Of a stretch of 8,572 nucleotides of DNA, positions 1 through 7,472 are shown one piece after another. This stretch comes from Bacteroidota bacterium (GTDB taxonomy: Bacteria > Bacteroidota > Bacteroidia > Bacteroidales > VadinHA17). Made by a program: the position numbers and the translations under genes. Below the pieces are notes generated by a model. The model searched no databases and was not told where the DNA came from. It saw only the letters and a program-made list of their open reading frames with translations. Every line of letters begins with the position of its first letter. The first letter of the stretch is position 1. The stretch covers positions 1 to 8,572 of the forward strand of contig SBFZ01000086.1 of NCBI GenBank assembly GCA_006227095.1, read 5' to 3'.

Positions 1-1169
1 TGGCCGCAATTACTGTTGCAGGTCAGGACAGCTATGAGAATATCCTCAGGGCTGTAAGCCTTGCTGACAGGGGAGAAGCGGAGGAGGCAGCAGCCATACT
101 GGGAGGAATGAAGGAAGTTGACAATGATCTGTCACTCCTGCTTCTCAGGGGCAACATCTGCCTGAAGGCATCAATGGTAAGGGAAGCGAAGTCCGATTTC
201 ATGAAGGCGGAGAGTCTCAGCCAGGGAGCAGGTTTATACGGCCTGGCTAAGTGCGCAGCTGCCACCGGTGATGCAGCAACTGCCGTTTCACTCCTGGAAG
301 CTCACCTTAAGTCTTCGCTTCGGAAAAGCGAACCGGAAATCATGCTTGACAGGGCATTCGGCACCATCTCATCTGCGCCTGAATGGAGAAATCTCTGGAA
401 GAGGGACTGGTACAAAGTTTACGAAAGAAAAAGCTGGGAGATAGACCATTACCTAAAGTCGGGTCGTACTGACCTTGCAGAAACCGGGTATTCCGAGCTG
501 TCATCCCTCTACCCTGAGCTGGCAGTGACAAGGTACAGCCAGGCCCGCATAATGATGAGCAACGGGCGGTATCGTGAGGCAGCCGCAATATTGGCTGATA
601 TTACCACAGGTGGCGATGTTCCTGCCGGATGGATATATGCCCTGGCTGAAGCAAGGGAAGGTGAGGGTAACCATTATGCAGCTGCAATGGCATATGGACG
701 GCTGATAAATGAGCGGTATCCGGACCCCTCTTTGTTGCTGAAAAGAGCGCAGGTGCTTCTGAAATCCGGTGACAGGGATGCTGCCAAAAAGGATATGCAG
801 AGATATGTTTCAATTGATCCTGACAACACGGAAGCACTTGGGCTGATCGGGAGGACATATGCAGAAGAGGGTGCAATCTATGAGGCATTGCCCTACCTTA
901 ATGACAATGTTGAAAAGCATCCCGGTGAAGCCTCGGCTTTCAGGCTCAGGGGTGATGCCTGGCTTGCTGCCCGCACCTATGACAGGGCTGCGGAAGACTA
1001 TACGATGAGCCTTGATCTTGATCCTGATAACGGGATGGTTAACTTTAACCTGGGACTGGCCCTCATTAAAAGCGGAAAGTCTGAAGACGCATGTCATTAC
1101 CTCCGCAGGGCAAGGAGCCTGGGGGTGAGAGAGGCTACAGATTACCTGGCCAGGTACTGCATCAGGTAA
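1..1169 (+). CDS. TPR-repeat protein, probably exported (5' partial)
   Basis: The reading frame is open from base 3 to the TAA at 1167-1169, giving 388 visible residues. The first ATG inside the window (108) falls within a helical repeat, so it is not the start. The visible N-terminus reads AAITVAGQDSYENI, which looks like the end of a signal peptide with the mature protein starting at Gln. The true start is therefore probably only a few codons outside the window. TPR-like helix pairs follow in two blocks, roughly residues 10-110 and 150-385. Clear repeats in the second block carry the signatures AKKDMQRYVSIDPDN and AAEDYTMSLDLDPDN. The C-terminal cap (ACHYLRRARSLGVREA, then a Cys near the end) is common in Bacteroidota TPR proteins. 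Between the blocks is a non-TPR segment with PEWRNLW at residues 126-132. TPRs mediate protein-protein contacts; no enzymatic motif is seen and the partner is unknown. The product is probably periplasmic. Family assignment is secure, function is not. Confidence 0.85.
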   Translation, partial: AAITVAGQDSYENILRAVSLADRGEAEEAAAILGGMKEVDNDLSLLLLRGNICLKASMVREAKSDFMKAESLSQGAGLYGLAKCAAATGDAATAVSLLEAHLKSSLRKSEPEIMLDRAFGTISSAPEWRNLWKRDWYKVYERKSWEIDHYLKSGRTDLAETGYSELSSLYPELAVTRYSQARIMMSNGRYREAAAILADITTGGDVPAGWIYALAEAREGEGNHYAAAMAYGRLINERYPDPSLLLKRAQVLLKSGDRDAAKKDMQRYVSIDPDNTEALGLIGRTYAEEGAIYEALPYLNDNVEKHPGEASAFRLRGDAWLAARTYDRAAEDYTMSLDLDPDNGMVNFNLGLALIKSGKSEDACHYLRRARSLGVREATDYLARYCIR

Positions 1170-1177
1170 AAGCAGAA

Positions 1178-1202
1178 GAGGCTGTCACAGACCGGCAGCC
1201 TC
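1178..1202 (+). terminator. Putative terminator hairpin after the TPR gene
   Basis: The first array copy extends to a 9-bp stem: GAGGCTGTC (1178-1186) pairs with GGCAGCCTC (1194-1202), with a 7-nt loop. It starts 8 bases after the TAA of the TPR gene and is preceded by an A-rich stretch (AAAAGCAGAA). Hairpins beginning GAGGCTGTC after a gene are a familiar terminator style in Bacteroidota. The odd point is that no T-run follows (the next bases are CCGTCGTT), so intrinsic termination would be weak, or would depend on the stacked hairpins downstream. Confidence 0.5.
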
Positions 1203-1330
1203 CCGTCGTTCAGGCTGTCACAGACCGGCAGCCCCCGTGATTCAGGCTGTCACAGGCCGGCAGCCCCCCGTTGTTCAGGCTGTCACAGGCCGGCAGCCCC
1301 CGTTGTTCAGGCTGTCACAGACCGGCAGCC
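1178..1330 (+). repeat. Five-copy tandem array of a 21-nt hairpin unit
   Basis: Five copies of GGCTGTC-N7-GGCAGCC lie at 1180-1200, 1213-1233, 1245-1265, 1278-1298 and 1310-1330. The period alternates 33, 32, 33, 32. The units are identical except for one A/G position in the loop: A in copies 1, 2 and 5, G in copies 3 and 4. The 11-12 nt linkers are also related (roughly CCCGTTGTTCA) and differ mostly by one C. Each unit folds into a 7-bp stem with a 7-nt loop. The stem contains a T-G pair, which becomes a stable G-U in plus-strand RNA but an A-C mismatch in minus-strand RNA, so the hairpins are better formed in the transcript of the upstream TPR gene. The period is not a multiple of three overall, so the array is not a coding repeat. 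Confidence 0.9.
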
Positions 1331-1345
1331 CCCGTTGTCAATGTT

Positions 1346-1362
1346 GTCAGGATACTCCTGAC
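1346..1362 (-). terminator. Small perfect hairpin just past the kinase stop codon
   Basis: GTCAGGA (1346-1352) and TCCTGAC (1356-1362) form a perfect 7-bp stem with a 3-nt loop. It sits 2 bases beyond the minus-strand stop codon of the hybrid kinase (1365-1367). Its position suits a 3'-end structure for the kinase mRNA, either a terminator or exonuclease protection. No U-tract follows in the minus-strand transcript, so intrinsic termination is uncertain. The hairpin is symmetrical and would form in RNA from either strand. Confidence 0.4.
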
Positions 1363-1364
1363 TG

Positions 1365-4300
1365 TCATCTCACATTTTTCGCTATCCTGTCATACAGGTC
1401 CTTCGGCTTGAACGGCTTCAGCACGTAGTCATTGATGGCAAGGTTCTCTATCTTGTCATGGGCTTCTGACATCACAGCAGCAGTCAGTGCCACAATCGGT
1501 ATCTGGCTGATATTCCTGTCAGGTGAGCTCCTGATCAGCCTGGTTGCCTCAATGCCGTCCATCACCGGCATATGAAGATCCATAAGGATAAGATCAAATT
1601 CCTGCCGCTTGATCTCTTCAAGGGCAAGGGCCCCGTTCTCAACGTGGGTTACCTTTACACCCCAGCTCTCAAGGAACTTGTTGGCGACAAAAAAGTTTAT
1701 CTTGTTGTCTTCGGCAACAAGAATCCTCTTCCCGGCCAGCTCCTTCATGCTGTCAGACGCTCCTGAGCGTTCGGCAGCCTTGGGTTCGGTTGCAGGTACG
1801 GTATACTCAATTGAGAAGGTGAACTCTGAACCCCTGTCAGGTTCACTGCTGACACCTATAGTGCCACCCTGCAGGTCTATCAGTCGCTTGCAGATGGCCA
1901 GTCCAAGTCCTGTGCCCCCGTATTTGCGTGTGGTGTCGGCCGATGCCTGTGCATAACTCTCGAATATCTCTTCGAGTTTTTCCGGGGCAATCCCGATGCC
2001 GGTATCCGCAACCGAAAACTCCACCAGAGCCTTCCCTTCCTGCTTCTCACGAACAGAGGCTTTCAGTGTTATGCCTCCCCTCGACGTGAATTTCATAGCA
2101 TTGGAAAGCAGGTTGGATAGTATCTGGTTTAGCCTAATCGGGTCACCTATAAGGGTTACAGGCAGGTCAGGACTCTTCTCAAGCGCAAAATAGATCCCCT
2201 TCTCCTGGGCACGGTGACTGTATGATCTCCTGATGTCTTCAAGCATGCTGGCGAGGTCAAACTCGGTCTTCTCAAAGACTATCTTCCCGGCCTCCATCTT
2301 GTTGTAATCCAGAATGTCATTCACCAGGGAGAGGAGATGGTTTGCTGAAAACCTCAGTGTATTGATATAGTCCATCTGGTCTTCTCTCGGGTCACTCTGA
2401 TAGAGCAGGTTTGTTATGCCTATTACCTCGTTGAGCGGCGTTCGTATCTCATGACTCATTGTAGACATGAATTGCTGCTTTGAGAAGGCTGCTTCCTCGG
2501 CTCTCTTCCGGGCCGTTATGAGGTTGTCAAGCATCCTCCGGCGCTGCAGCGTGAGAACTATCTGGTTGGCAATGAATTCAAAGACCTGCAGGTCATCATT
2601 GTTGAAGGCATCAATCGACTTATAGTCCTGAAGGCAGATGGCTCCTATAACCTCATCATCCATCCTGAGAGGTACTCCCATCCAGATCTTGCAAGGTGAA
2701 CCTACCAGGCTGATGGCTCCGGTTTTCTCTATCTTCAGTATGTCATTTTCATCAAGCAGTACAGCCTTGTTGTTCCTTATCACCCAGCCGGTAAGGGTGT
2801 TCTTCGCTGCTGTCTCCTGGAAGTGGTCACGTTCATCGGCAAAGAAGGGGAAGGTAAGGGTATCCTTATCACGGTTGTAGAGAGCGATGAAAAAGTTGTT
2901 CACGTTCCACAGCTTGCCAATCTCCCTGACGATGGTAGGATAGATGTCGAAAATATCCGAATCCTGCAGTGCCACTGTTGAGATATTGTACTGTATCTCC
3001 TGCATCAGCCTGCTTTTGATCTCCCGTGTAATATCACGGTAGATTCCCAGGAAGGCAATGGTTTGATCATTTGAAATGACTGAAGATGCAATGAGTGATA
3101 CATTAATCCTGTTGCCGTGCCTGTCCTTCCTTATGGTCTCCAGGTACCCGGTACCGGTTGCAAGGGCTGTCTCGTCAATCTTCACTGCCTCTTCGCGAAG
3201 CTCATCAGGCACAACCAGGTCATCTATCATCCTGTTCATGGCCTCGTCAGCCTCATAACCGAAGAGTTGCGTAAAGCCCTGGTTTATCCGCATAATGCGC
3301 CCGTCAAAATCTGTGAGCACGATTGCCTCGGGAGCGGCATCAATCAGATGCTCAAGCAGGGCCTTTTCATTTGAAAGTTTCTGTTCGTACTCCTTATGCT
3401 TGCTCACATCCGTCAGCACGCACCTGTACCCGGCTACCCTGTTCCTGATGATGATGGGTCCGGCATGGAACAATACCGAGACTTTACGGTTCAGTTTGTT
3501 GCTGAGTACATATTCGTCGAAGGTAATCTGCCCCGGACGGGTCAGTCCTGACAACTCCCTCATGAGCCTGTCAAGGTCATCAGGAAGGAAAAGTGATGAG
3601 AGGGTAACACCCTTTGCAAGGTCATTGTTGTCAAACCCCAGCGTCATCATTCCCTGGGTATTCATGAAAGTTACATGTCCCTGGGTGTCAACCTCCATGA
3701 TCATTTCAGGGAGCAACTCGGCAAAGGTTTCAAATACGATACCCTGTTTAAGTATTTCGCTCTCCCTTTCCTTCTGGGCTTTGCCTGCTTCCCAGGTGAT
3801 CAGTATGTCTCCCGTTGAGAGTAGTAATCCTATATAAAATCCTGATTCGTCAGTACCATCAGGTGAGACTGGTATCTTGTAGGGCCGGCGTGTGGTTTCA
3901 AGGTTATCGAGCAGGCTGAGGAATGCTTCGTTTTTCCCGAAGGGGGTCTCTCCAATCTCCTTGCCGAGGAGATCCTTCCTGTCAAGCTGTTCAACATCTT
4001 CGGCCCTGTAGTTGAAGTCGACTATAAAGTGCCTTGTCTCTCCTTCACGCCGCAGTATGACAGCGTAACTGCTCATTGAATCAAAGATTTCCCTCAGGAT
4101 CTTCTCTGATTCGGCCCTGGCAAAGCCCCCGTTCAGCGCGCTGATATCATTGTAATAGGTGATGAGGTATATCTCTTCGCCAAGGAAGAAGGTCCGGGCA
4201 CTGAAAAGAAAGGTGCGCTCCTCACCAGACCGCATGCGCAGCTTTATCTCGAGGTCAGTCACCCGCTTGAGCCTGGACAGAAGCCTCATGTATTTACGGC

Positions 4301-4571
4301 TCTGGATGAGATCTACGTATAGCTGGATGTCATCCGATGTTTTACCGATGATATCTTCTTTCCTGTAACCGGTGGTTTCAAGGAATGCCTGGTTAACCTC
4401 TATGTATTTCTGTGTTTCGAGGTTACTGAGGGTAATGAGCTGGTTGGTGCTGTTGAAAGCCAGCTCTGGTATGTCTGCGAGATGTTTCAGAGAAGTCAGG
4501 TATTCCGGTGAGTTTTCCGGCTCATTGACTGGCTCTTTTCTCTTTTCCATCAGGATGCCTGTTGTGTACAT
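1365..4571 (-). CDS. Soluble hybrid sensor histidine kinase (4 PAS, GAF, HisKA, HATPase, receiver)
   Basis: A 1068-residue cytoplasmic kinase with no membrane segment. Domains in order: PAS-like modules at about 30-145, 155-265, 280-395 and 402-520; a GAF domain at about 535-678; a short coiled-coil linker; HisKA with the H-box [13 protein letters not shown] (His707); an HATPase_c domain with N-box residues N820/N824, the G1 box DTGIG (856-860) and the G2 box GGTGLG (885-890); and a C-terminal receiver at about 948-1066. The receiver has the acidic pair E954/D955, phosphoacceptor Asp998 in LILMDLHMP, Thr1030 and Lys1052. All catalytic residues are present, so it should autophosphorylate on His707 and pass phosphate to Asp998. 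The last two PAS domains are the most canonical. No HPt or DNA-binding output domain is present, and no partner regulator is nearby. The start is ambiguous between ATG 4571 and ATG 4550; neither has a good Shine-Dalgarno. nth lies upstream in the same direction across 68 bp. The stimulus is not deducible. Confidence 0.95.
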   Translation of the reverse strand: MYTTGILMEKRKEPVNEPENSPEYLTSLKHLADIPELAFNSTNQLITLSNLETQKYIEVNQAFLETTGYRKEDIIGKTSDDIQLYVDLIQSRKYMRLLSRLKRVTDLEIKLRMRSGEERTFLFSARTFFLGEEIYLITYYNDISALNGGFARAESEKILREIFDSMSSYAVILRREGETRHFIVDFNYRAEDVEQLDRKDLLGKEIGETPFGKNEAFLSLLDNLETTRRPYKIPVSPDGTDESGFYIGLLLSTGDILITWEAGKAQKERESEILKQGIVFETFAELLPEMIMEVDTQGHVTFMNTQGMMTLGFDNNDLAKGVTLSSLFLPDDLDRLMRELSGLTRPGQITFDEYVLSNKLNRKVSVLFHAGPIIIRNRVAGYRCVLTDVSKHKEYEQKLSNEKALLEHLIDAAPEAIVLTDFDGRIMRINQGFTQLFGYEADEAMNRMIDDLVVPDELREEAVKIDETALATGTGYLETIRKDRHGNRINVSLIASSVISNDQTIAFLGIYRDITREIKSRLMQEIQYNISTVALQDSDIFDIYPTIVREIGKLWNVNNFFIALYNRDKDTLTFPFFADERDHFQETAAKNTLTGWVIRNNKAVLLDENDILKIEKTGAISLVGSPCKIWMGVPLRMDDEVIGAICLQDYKSIDAFNNDDLQVFEFIANQIVLTLQRRRMLDNLITARKRAEEAAFSKQQFMSTMSHEIRTPLNEVIGITNLLYQSDPREDQMDYINTLRFSANHLLSLVNDILDYNKMEAGKIVFEKTEFDLASMLEDIRRSYSHRAQEKGIYFALEKSPDLPVTLIGDPIRLNQILSNLLSNAMKFTSRGGITLKASVREKQEGKALVEFSVADTGIGIAPEKLEEIFESYAQASADTTRKYGGTGLGLAICKRLIDLQGGTIGVSSEPDRGSEFTFSIEYTVPATEPKAAERSGASDSMKELAGKRILVAEDNKINFFVANKFLESWGVKVTHVENGALALEEIKRQEFDLILMDLHMPVMDGIEATRLIRSSPDRNISQIPIVALTAAVMSEAHDKIENLAINDYVLKPFKPKDLYDRIAKNVR

Positions 4572-4639
4572 TTAACTGGGATAGCGGTCCGGTTGATTGA
4601 AAACAGCAATAACTGCATCAATTATAACGGAGCTTCCCG

Positions 4640-5290
4640 TCAACTTATTTTCCCGTTGTTCTTTGCATACCATGCGCACCATGGCCTGAGGCCGCATGAC
4701 AGGCAATCAGGCTTGCGTGCAGTGCATACATAGCGCCCGTGAAGAAGAAGCCAGTGATGCGCCATTGGCCTGACAGCCTCAGGTATCTCACGTGTCAGCC
4801 TCAGCTCCACATCCAGCGGATTCTTTGCCCCGGGAGTAAGCCCCAGCCGCCGGGACACCCGGAAGACATGAGTGTCAACGGCAATAACCGGACTCTTCCA
4901 TACTACTGAGGCAATAACGTTTGCTGTCTTTCTTCCAACACCCGGCAGCAATGTAAGCTCCTCCCGCGATGACGGTACAACCCCGTTGAAACGGGTCATT
5001 ATCATCTCTGCCATCCCCTTCAGATGCCTGGCCTTATTGTTCGGATAGGAACAGCTTCTTATCAGCCCGAATATCTCTTCGGTGGTTGCACGGGACATCG
5101 AGGCTGCATCAGGATACCGTTCGAACAGCGGGGGAGTGATCATGTTCACCCTTTTGTCAGTGCACTGAGCGGAGAGGATAACCGCCACAATCAGCTGAAA
5201 CGGATCACTGTAAAGCAGCTCTGTCTCAGCTACCGGCATGTTCTCCCCAAACCATTTCAGAATCTCCCTGTACCTCTCACTGATCTTCAC
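4640..5290 (-). CDS. nth: Endonuclease III (DNA glycosylase/AP lyase)
   Basis: A base-excision repair enzyme that removes oxidised pyrimidines and cleaves at the resulting abasic site. The HhH motif LPGVGRKTANVI carries the catalytic lysine (K123 counting from the TTG at 5296, K121 from the GTG start used here). The following VDTHVFRV supplies the catalytic aspartate (D141 or D139). The C-terminus has the C-X6-C-X2-C-X5-C pattern (C191, C198, C201 and C207 in the longer numbering) that binds the 4Fe-4S cluster. The length of 216-218 residues matches the family. No in-frame ATG exists upstream before a TAA stop, so the start is non-ATG. GTG at 5290 is preferred because GAGG (5297-5300) lies 6 nt upstream; TTG at 5296 directly abuts that GAGG. 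It diverges from aroB and runs toward the kinase gene, with which it could be co-transcribed. Confidence 0.96.
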   Translation of the reverse strand: MKISERYREILKWFGENMPVAETELLYSDPFQLIVAVILSAQCTDKRVNMITPPLFERYPDAASMSRATTEEIFGLIRSCSYPNNKARHLKGMAEMIMTRFNGVVPSSREELTLLPGVGRKTANVIASVVWKSPVIAVDTHVFRVSRRLGLTPGAKNPLDVELRLTREIPEAVRPMAHHWLLLHGRYVCTARKPDCLSCGLRPWCAWYAKNNGKIS

Positions 5291-5296
5291 TGTCAA

Positions 5297-5300
5297 CCTC
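5297..5300 (-). promoter_or_regulatory. Shine-Dalgarno that decides the nth start
   Basis: The minus strand reads GAGG, then TTGACA, then GTG. The 6-nt spacing to GTG (5288-5290) is ideal, while the alternative TTG (5294-5296) would have no spacing at all. This favours initiation at GTG, although Bacteroidota often initiate without Shine-Dalgarno pairing. Confidence 0.5.
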
Positions 5301-5339
5301 GTTTTTTACGGTATGAATGTACAATTTTTTATTTTTTGC

Positions 5340-5374
5340 CCATAATATGTATCACTATGTGAATAATATCATGG
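5340..5374. promoter_or_regulatory. Imperfect 35-bp dyad, candidate operator
   Basis: The dyad is centred on base 5357. The left half has CCAT (5340-5343), ATAT (5345-5348) and TCAC (5352-5355). The right half has the mirror set GTGA (5359-5362), ATAT (5366-5369) and ATGG (5371-5374). In total 12 of 17 positions pair. The matches come in three separated blocks on each arm, as expected for a dimeric or tetrameric regulator rather than a strong RNA stem. It could control nth, aroB-aroC or both. The regulator is unknown, and the AT-rich context raises the chance of coincidence. Confidence 0.4.
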
Positions 5375-5408
5375 TAATTGACGGTTCTCTTTGCTATTTT
5401 GTGCCGGA

Positions 5409-6452
5409 ATGAAACGTATCAGGATAAATACCCCGGAAGGAAAGTCGATTCTGCTGATGGGCGGTACCGTCAGGGATATTTTACCCCTTCTTCCACGGAA
5501 AGGCCTGTTCATAATCACTGACACAAATGTCAGAAAGATTTATGGAAGTATCTTTCCTCCGGGTGAGGTCCTGGCTATTGAACCGGGAGAGAAAAGCAAG
5601 ACCCTTGCAGTGGCAGGAGAGCTGTGCCGGCAGATGCTTGAGGCCGGTGCTGACCGCACCTCGTTCGTCCTCGGGTTTGGCGGCGGAGTAGTATGCGATG
5701 TGGCAGGCCTTGTAGCCTCAATCTATATGAGGGGAGTCAGGCATGCCTTCATATCAACCACTCTCCTTTCACAGGTCGATGCCAGCATTGGAGGCAAGAC
5801 CGGAGTCAACCTCGGCGAATACAAGAACATTCTGGGTACATTCCGTCAGCCGGAGTTTGTACTGTGTGATCATGAAATGCTGAGTACCCTTTCTGATGAA
5901 GAGTTCAGGTCTGGTCTGGGTGAACTTCTGAAGCACGGCGCAATAAGAGACAGGAATCTTTTCTTTGACGTCGCGGCTGCAGCAGACAGGCTCTCCTCAA
6001 GGGACCCCCGGATCCTCGGGGATTTCATAATGAGGGCAGTAAGGATCAAGGCAGGAGTGGTGAAACGTGATCCGCTGGAGAAAGGACTGAGAAGAATCCT
6101 CAATTTCGGACATACCTTCGGTCATGTGCTGGAGACCCACTATAAAATTCCTCACGGAATGGCAGTGGCCCAGGGAATGATAATTGCAGCAGAGTTGTCT
6201 GTATGGAAGGGGGAGATGCCTCACTCCGAACTCAGACTTCTGCAGGTGACAATGGAAAAGACCGGGCTGCTGACAGACTACCGGTTGCCTGCCGGTGTTG
6301 TGAACATGATGGCGAAAGACAAGAAGAGCGAAGCAGGATCATTGAATTTTGTGCTCCTCAGAATGGTCGGAAAGGCTATTGTCAGGAAGATACCGGTCAC
6401 CGAACTCCAGGCTTTTGTCAGCTATTACAATGAGAAACAGGACTCAGGTTAA
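5409..6452 (+). CDS. aroB: 3-dehydroquinate synthase
   Basis: Second step of the shikimate pathway: it converts DAHP to 3-dehydroquinate using NAD+ and a divalent metal, in the cytoplasm. The product is 347 residues, within the family range (E. coli about 362). Visible motifs are the nucleotide-binding GGGVVCDVAG (92-101), the substrate segment STTLLSQVDASIGGKTGVN, and three metal ligands: Glu172 in GLGELLKHG, His235 in NFGHTFGH and His249 in IPHGMAVAQGM. A KDKKSEAG basic loop lies near residue 303. The usual HGEAVA is HGMAVA here, a tolerated-looking variation. ATG 5409 is chosen as the start because MKRIRINTPEGK aligns with the family N-terminus. An in-frame TTG at 5391 would add MLFCAG, which has no family counterpart. 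aroC follows after 18 bp, so the two are probably one transcript. Confidence 0.96.
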   Translation: MKRIRINTPEGKSILLMGGTVRDILPLLPRKGLFIITDTNVRKIYGSIFPPGEVLAIEPGEKSKTLAVAGELCRQMLEAGADRTSFVLGFGGGVVCDVAGLVASIYMRGVRHAFISTTLLSQVDASIGGKTGVNLGEYKNILGTFRQPEFVLCDHEMLSTLSDEEFRSGLGELLKHGAIRDRNLFFDVAAAADRLSSRDPRILGDFIMRAVRIKAGVVKRDPLEKGLRRILNFGHTFGHVLETHYKIPHGMAVAQGMIIAAELSVWKGEMPHSELRLLQVTMEKTGLLTDYRLPAGVVNMMAKDKKSEAGSLNFVLLRMVGKAIVRKIPVTELQAFVSYYNEKQDSG

Positions 6453-6461
6453 TCTATTTAC

Positions 6462-6466
6462 AAAGG
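6462..6466 (+). promoter_or_regulatory. Ribosome binding site of aroC
   Basis: AAAGG lies 4 nt before the aroC ATG (6471), inside the 18-bp gap after aroB. It is one of the clearer Shine-Dalgarno matches in the window and fits independent ribosome entry at the second gene of the aroB-aroC transcript. Confidence 0.5.
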
Positions 6467-6470
6467 GAAG

Positions 6471-7466
6471 ATGAATACAGTAGGAACCATATTCAGGGTA
6501 TCGATATTCGGTGAATCCCACGGACCGGCAGTGGGGGTGGTAATTGACGGATGTCCTGCCGGTCTTCCATTCTGGCGGGAGGAACTGATGGCTGACCTGT
6601 CAAGAAGAAAGGGATTGTTGCCAGGTACTACCCCCAGACGGGAGAGTGACGAACCGGAAGTGCTTTCGGGCATCATTAACGACTATACCACAGGGGCTCC
6701 CCTGGTGCTCTGTACACGCAACAGTGATTTCCGTCCCGGTGACTATGAACAGTTCAGCAGTATTCCCAGGCCGGGGCATGCTGATTTCACCGCAGGGTAC
6801 AAGTACAAGGGTTTCAGTGACATGCGCGGCGGTGGCCATTTCTCCGGCCGTCTTACATGGGGAATGGTTACGGCAGGTTACTTTGCCAGGAAGATACTTT
6901 CTCCGGCTATCATCACGGCTACACTCGTGGAGGCAGGAGGGGAGAAGGATATAAATGCGGCAATTGCCAAAGCCACGGAAACAAATGATACCGTAGGAGG
7001 TGTGGTAGAGTGCATTGTCCAGAATGTTCCGAGGGGGATCGGTGAGCCATCATACCTGTCAGTGGAGGCTGCACTGGGGATGATAGCCTTTGGCATACCT
7101 GCTGTCAACGGAGTGGAGTTCGGGGCAGGATTTGCATCTTCAAGAAGTTATGGTTCACAGCACAATGATCCGTTTGTTGATGCAAGGGGAAAAACCTCGA
7201 CAAACAACGCCGGCGGCATCAATGGCGGTATCACCAACGGAAATGACCTCATCATGAGAGTCTCCGTCAAACCGGCAGCAAGCACCGGGGTGCCTCAGAA
7301 AACATTTGATACGGAGAAGGGAGAAATGGCCGAGATTGAGATAAAGGGAAGACATGATGCCTGTATCGCCAGGCGCATCCCGGTTATCCTGGAATCAGCT
7401 GTTGCCATTGGTCTTGCTGACCTCCTGATGATGGACAGGGCAATAAACGGAGTAAGGGAGAGGTAA
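6471..7466 (+). CDS. aroC: Chorismate synthase, short form
   Basis: Final step of the shikimate pathway: it converts EPSP to chorismate with reduced FMN. Signatures are GESHG (14-18) followed by DGCPAGL, the PRPGHAD segment (99-105), RGGGHFSGRLTWG (119-131), NNAGGINGGITNG (245-257) and GRHDACIARR (293-302). The conserved histidines of GESHG and PGHAD are present. The protein is 331 residues, about 30 shorter than E. coli AroC (361). The missing part maps between the FARKIL helix (about 138-143) and TNDTVGGVVE (about 171-180), where long enzymes carry an extra loop and helix. All active-site motifs remain and the reading frame is intact, so this looks like a compact active enzyme rather than a decayed one. 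GGGHFSGR replaces the GGGRSSAR found in E. coli, marking a divergent subgroup. It is second in the aroB-aroC unit and converges on tilS with 6 bp between stops. Confidence 0.95.
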   Translation: MNTVGTIFRVSIFGESHGPAVGVVIDGCPAGLPFWREELMADLSRRKGLLPGTTPRRESDEPEVLSGIINDYTTGAPLVLCTRNSDFRPGDYEQFSSIPRPGHADFTAGYKYKGFSDMRGGGHFSGRLTWGMVTAGYFARKILSPAIITATLVEAGGEKDINAAIAKATETNDTVGGVVECIVQNVPRGIGEPSYLSVEAALGMIAFGIPAVNGVEFGAGFASSRSYGSQHNDPFVDARGKTSTNNAGGINGGITNGNDLIMRVSVKPAASTGVPQKTFDTEKGEMAEIEIKGRHDACIARRIPVILESAVAIGLADLLMMDRAINGVRER

Positions 7467-7472
7467 CAAAAC

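Larger units (their letters stand above)
5297..5408. promoter_or_regulatory. Divergent nth/aroB promoter region
   Basis: This is the only divergent intergenic space in the window and is clearly more AT-rich than its surroundings, with two T-runs at 5325-5337. It must hold the promoters of nth (leftward) and of aroB-aroC (rightward), unless nth is read from elsewhere. No convincing Bacteroidota promoter pair (TTTG, about 20 bp, TAnnTTTG) was found. The nearest is TTG at 5378-5380 with TATTTTG at 5395-5401, which is too closely spaced and too near the aroB ATG. A 35-bp dyad, described separately, lies in the middle. Confidence 0.5.

Noticed and set aside
108..110. ATG 108 as the start of the TPR gene
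   Set aside because: The frame is open to the window edge, and the upstream residues form a TPR-like helix preceded by a signal-peptide-like end.
1178..1330. CRISPR array
   Set aside because: The spacers are only 11-12 nt and nearly identical to each other, and no cas gene is nearby. It is a simple tandem repeat.
1237..1428. A 63-residue plus-strand reading frame across the repeat array
   Set aside because: It owes its openness to the repeats. The 32/33-bp period shifts frame between copies, so the peptide repeat breaks down, and it runs into the antisense of the kinase C-terminus.
4572..4639. A separate sigma70-like promoter for the kinase (TATAAT on the minus strand near 4622-4627)
   Set aside because: No -35 element lies at a suitable distance, and Bacteroidota promoters normally use a different consensus. 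One matching hexamer in AT-rich DNA is not enough.
5391..5408. TTG start for aroB adding six residues
   Set aside because: The added MLFCAG has no family counterpart, and ATG 5409 gives the expected N-terminus.
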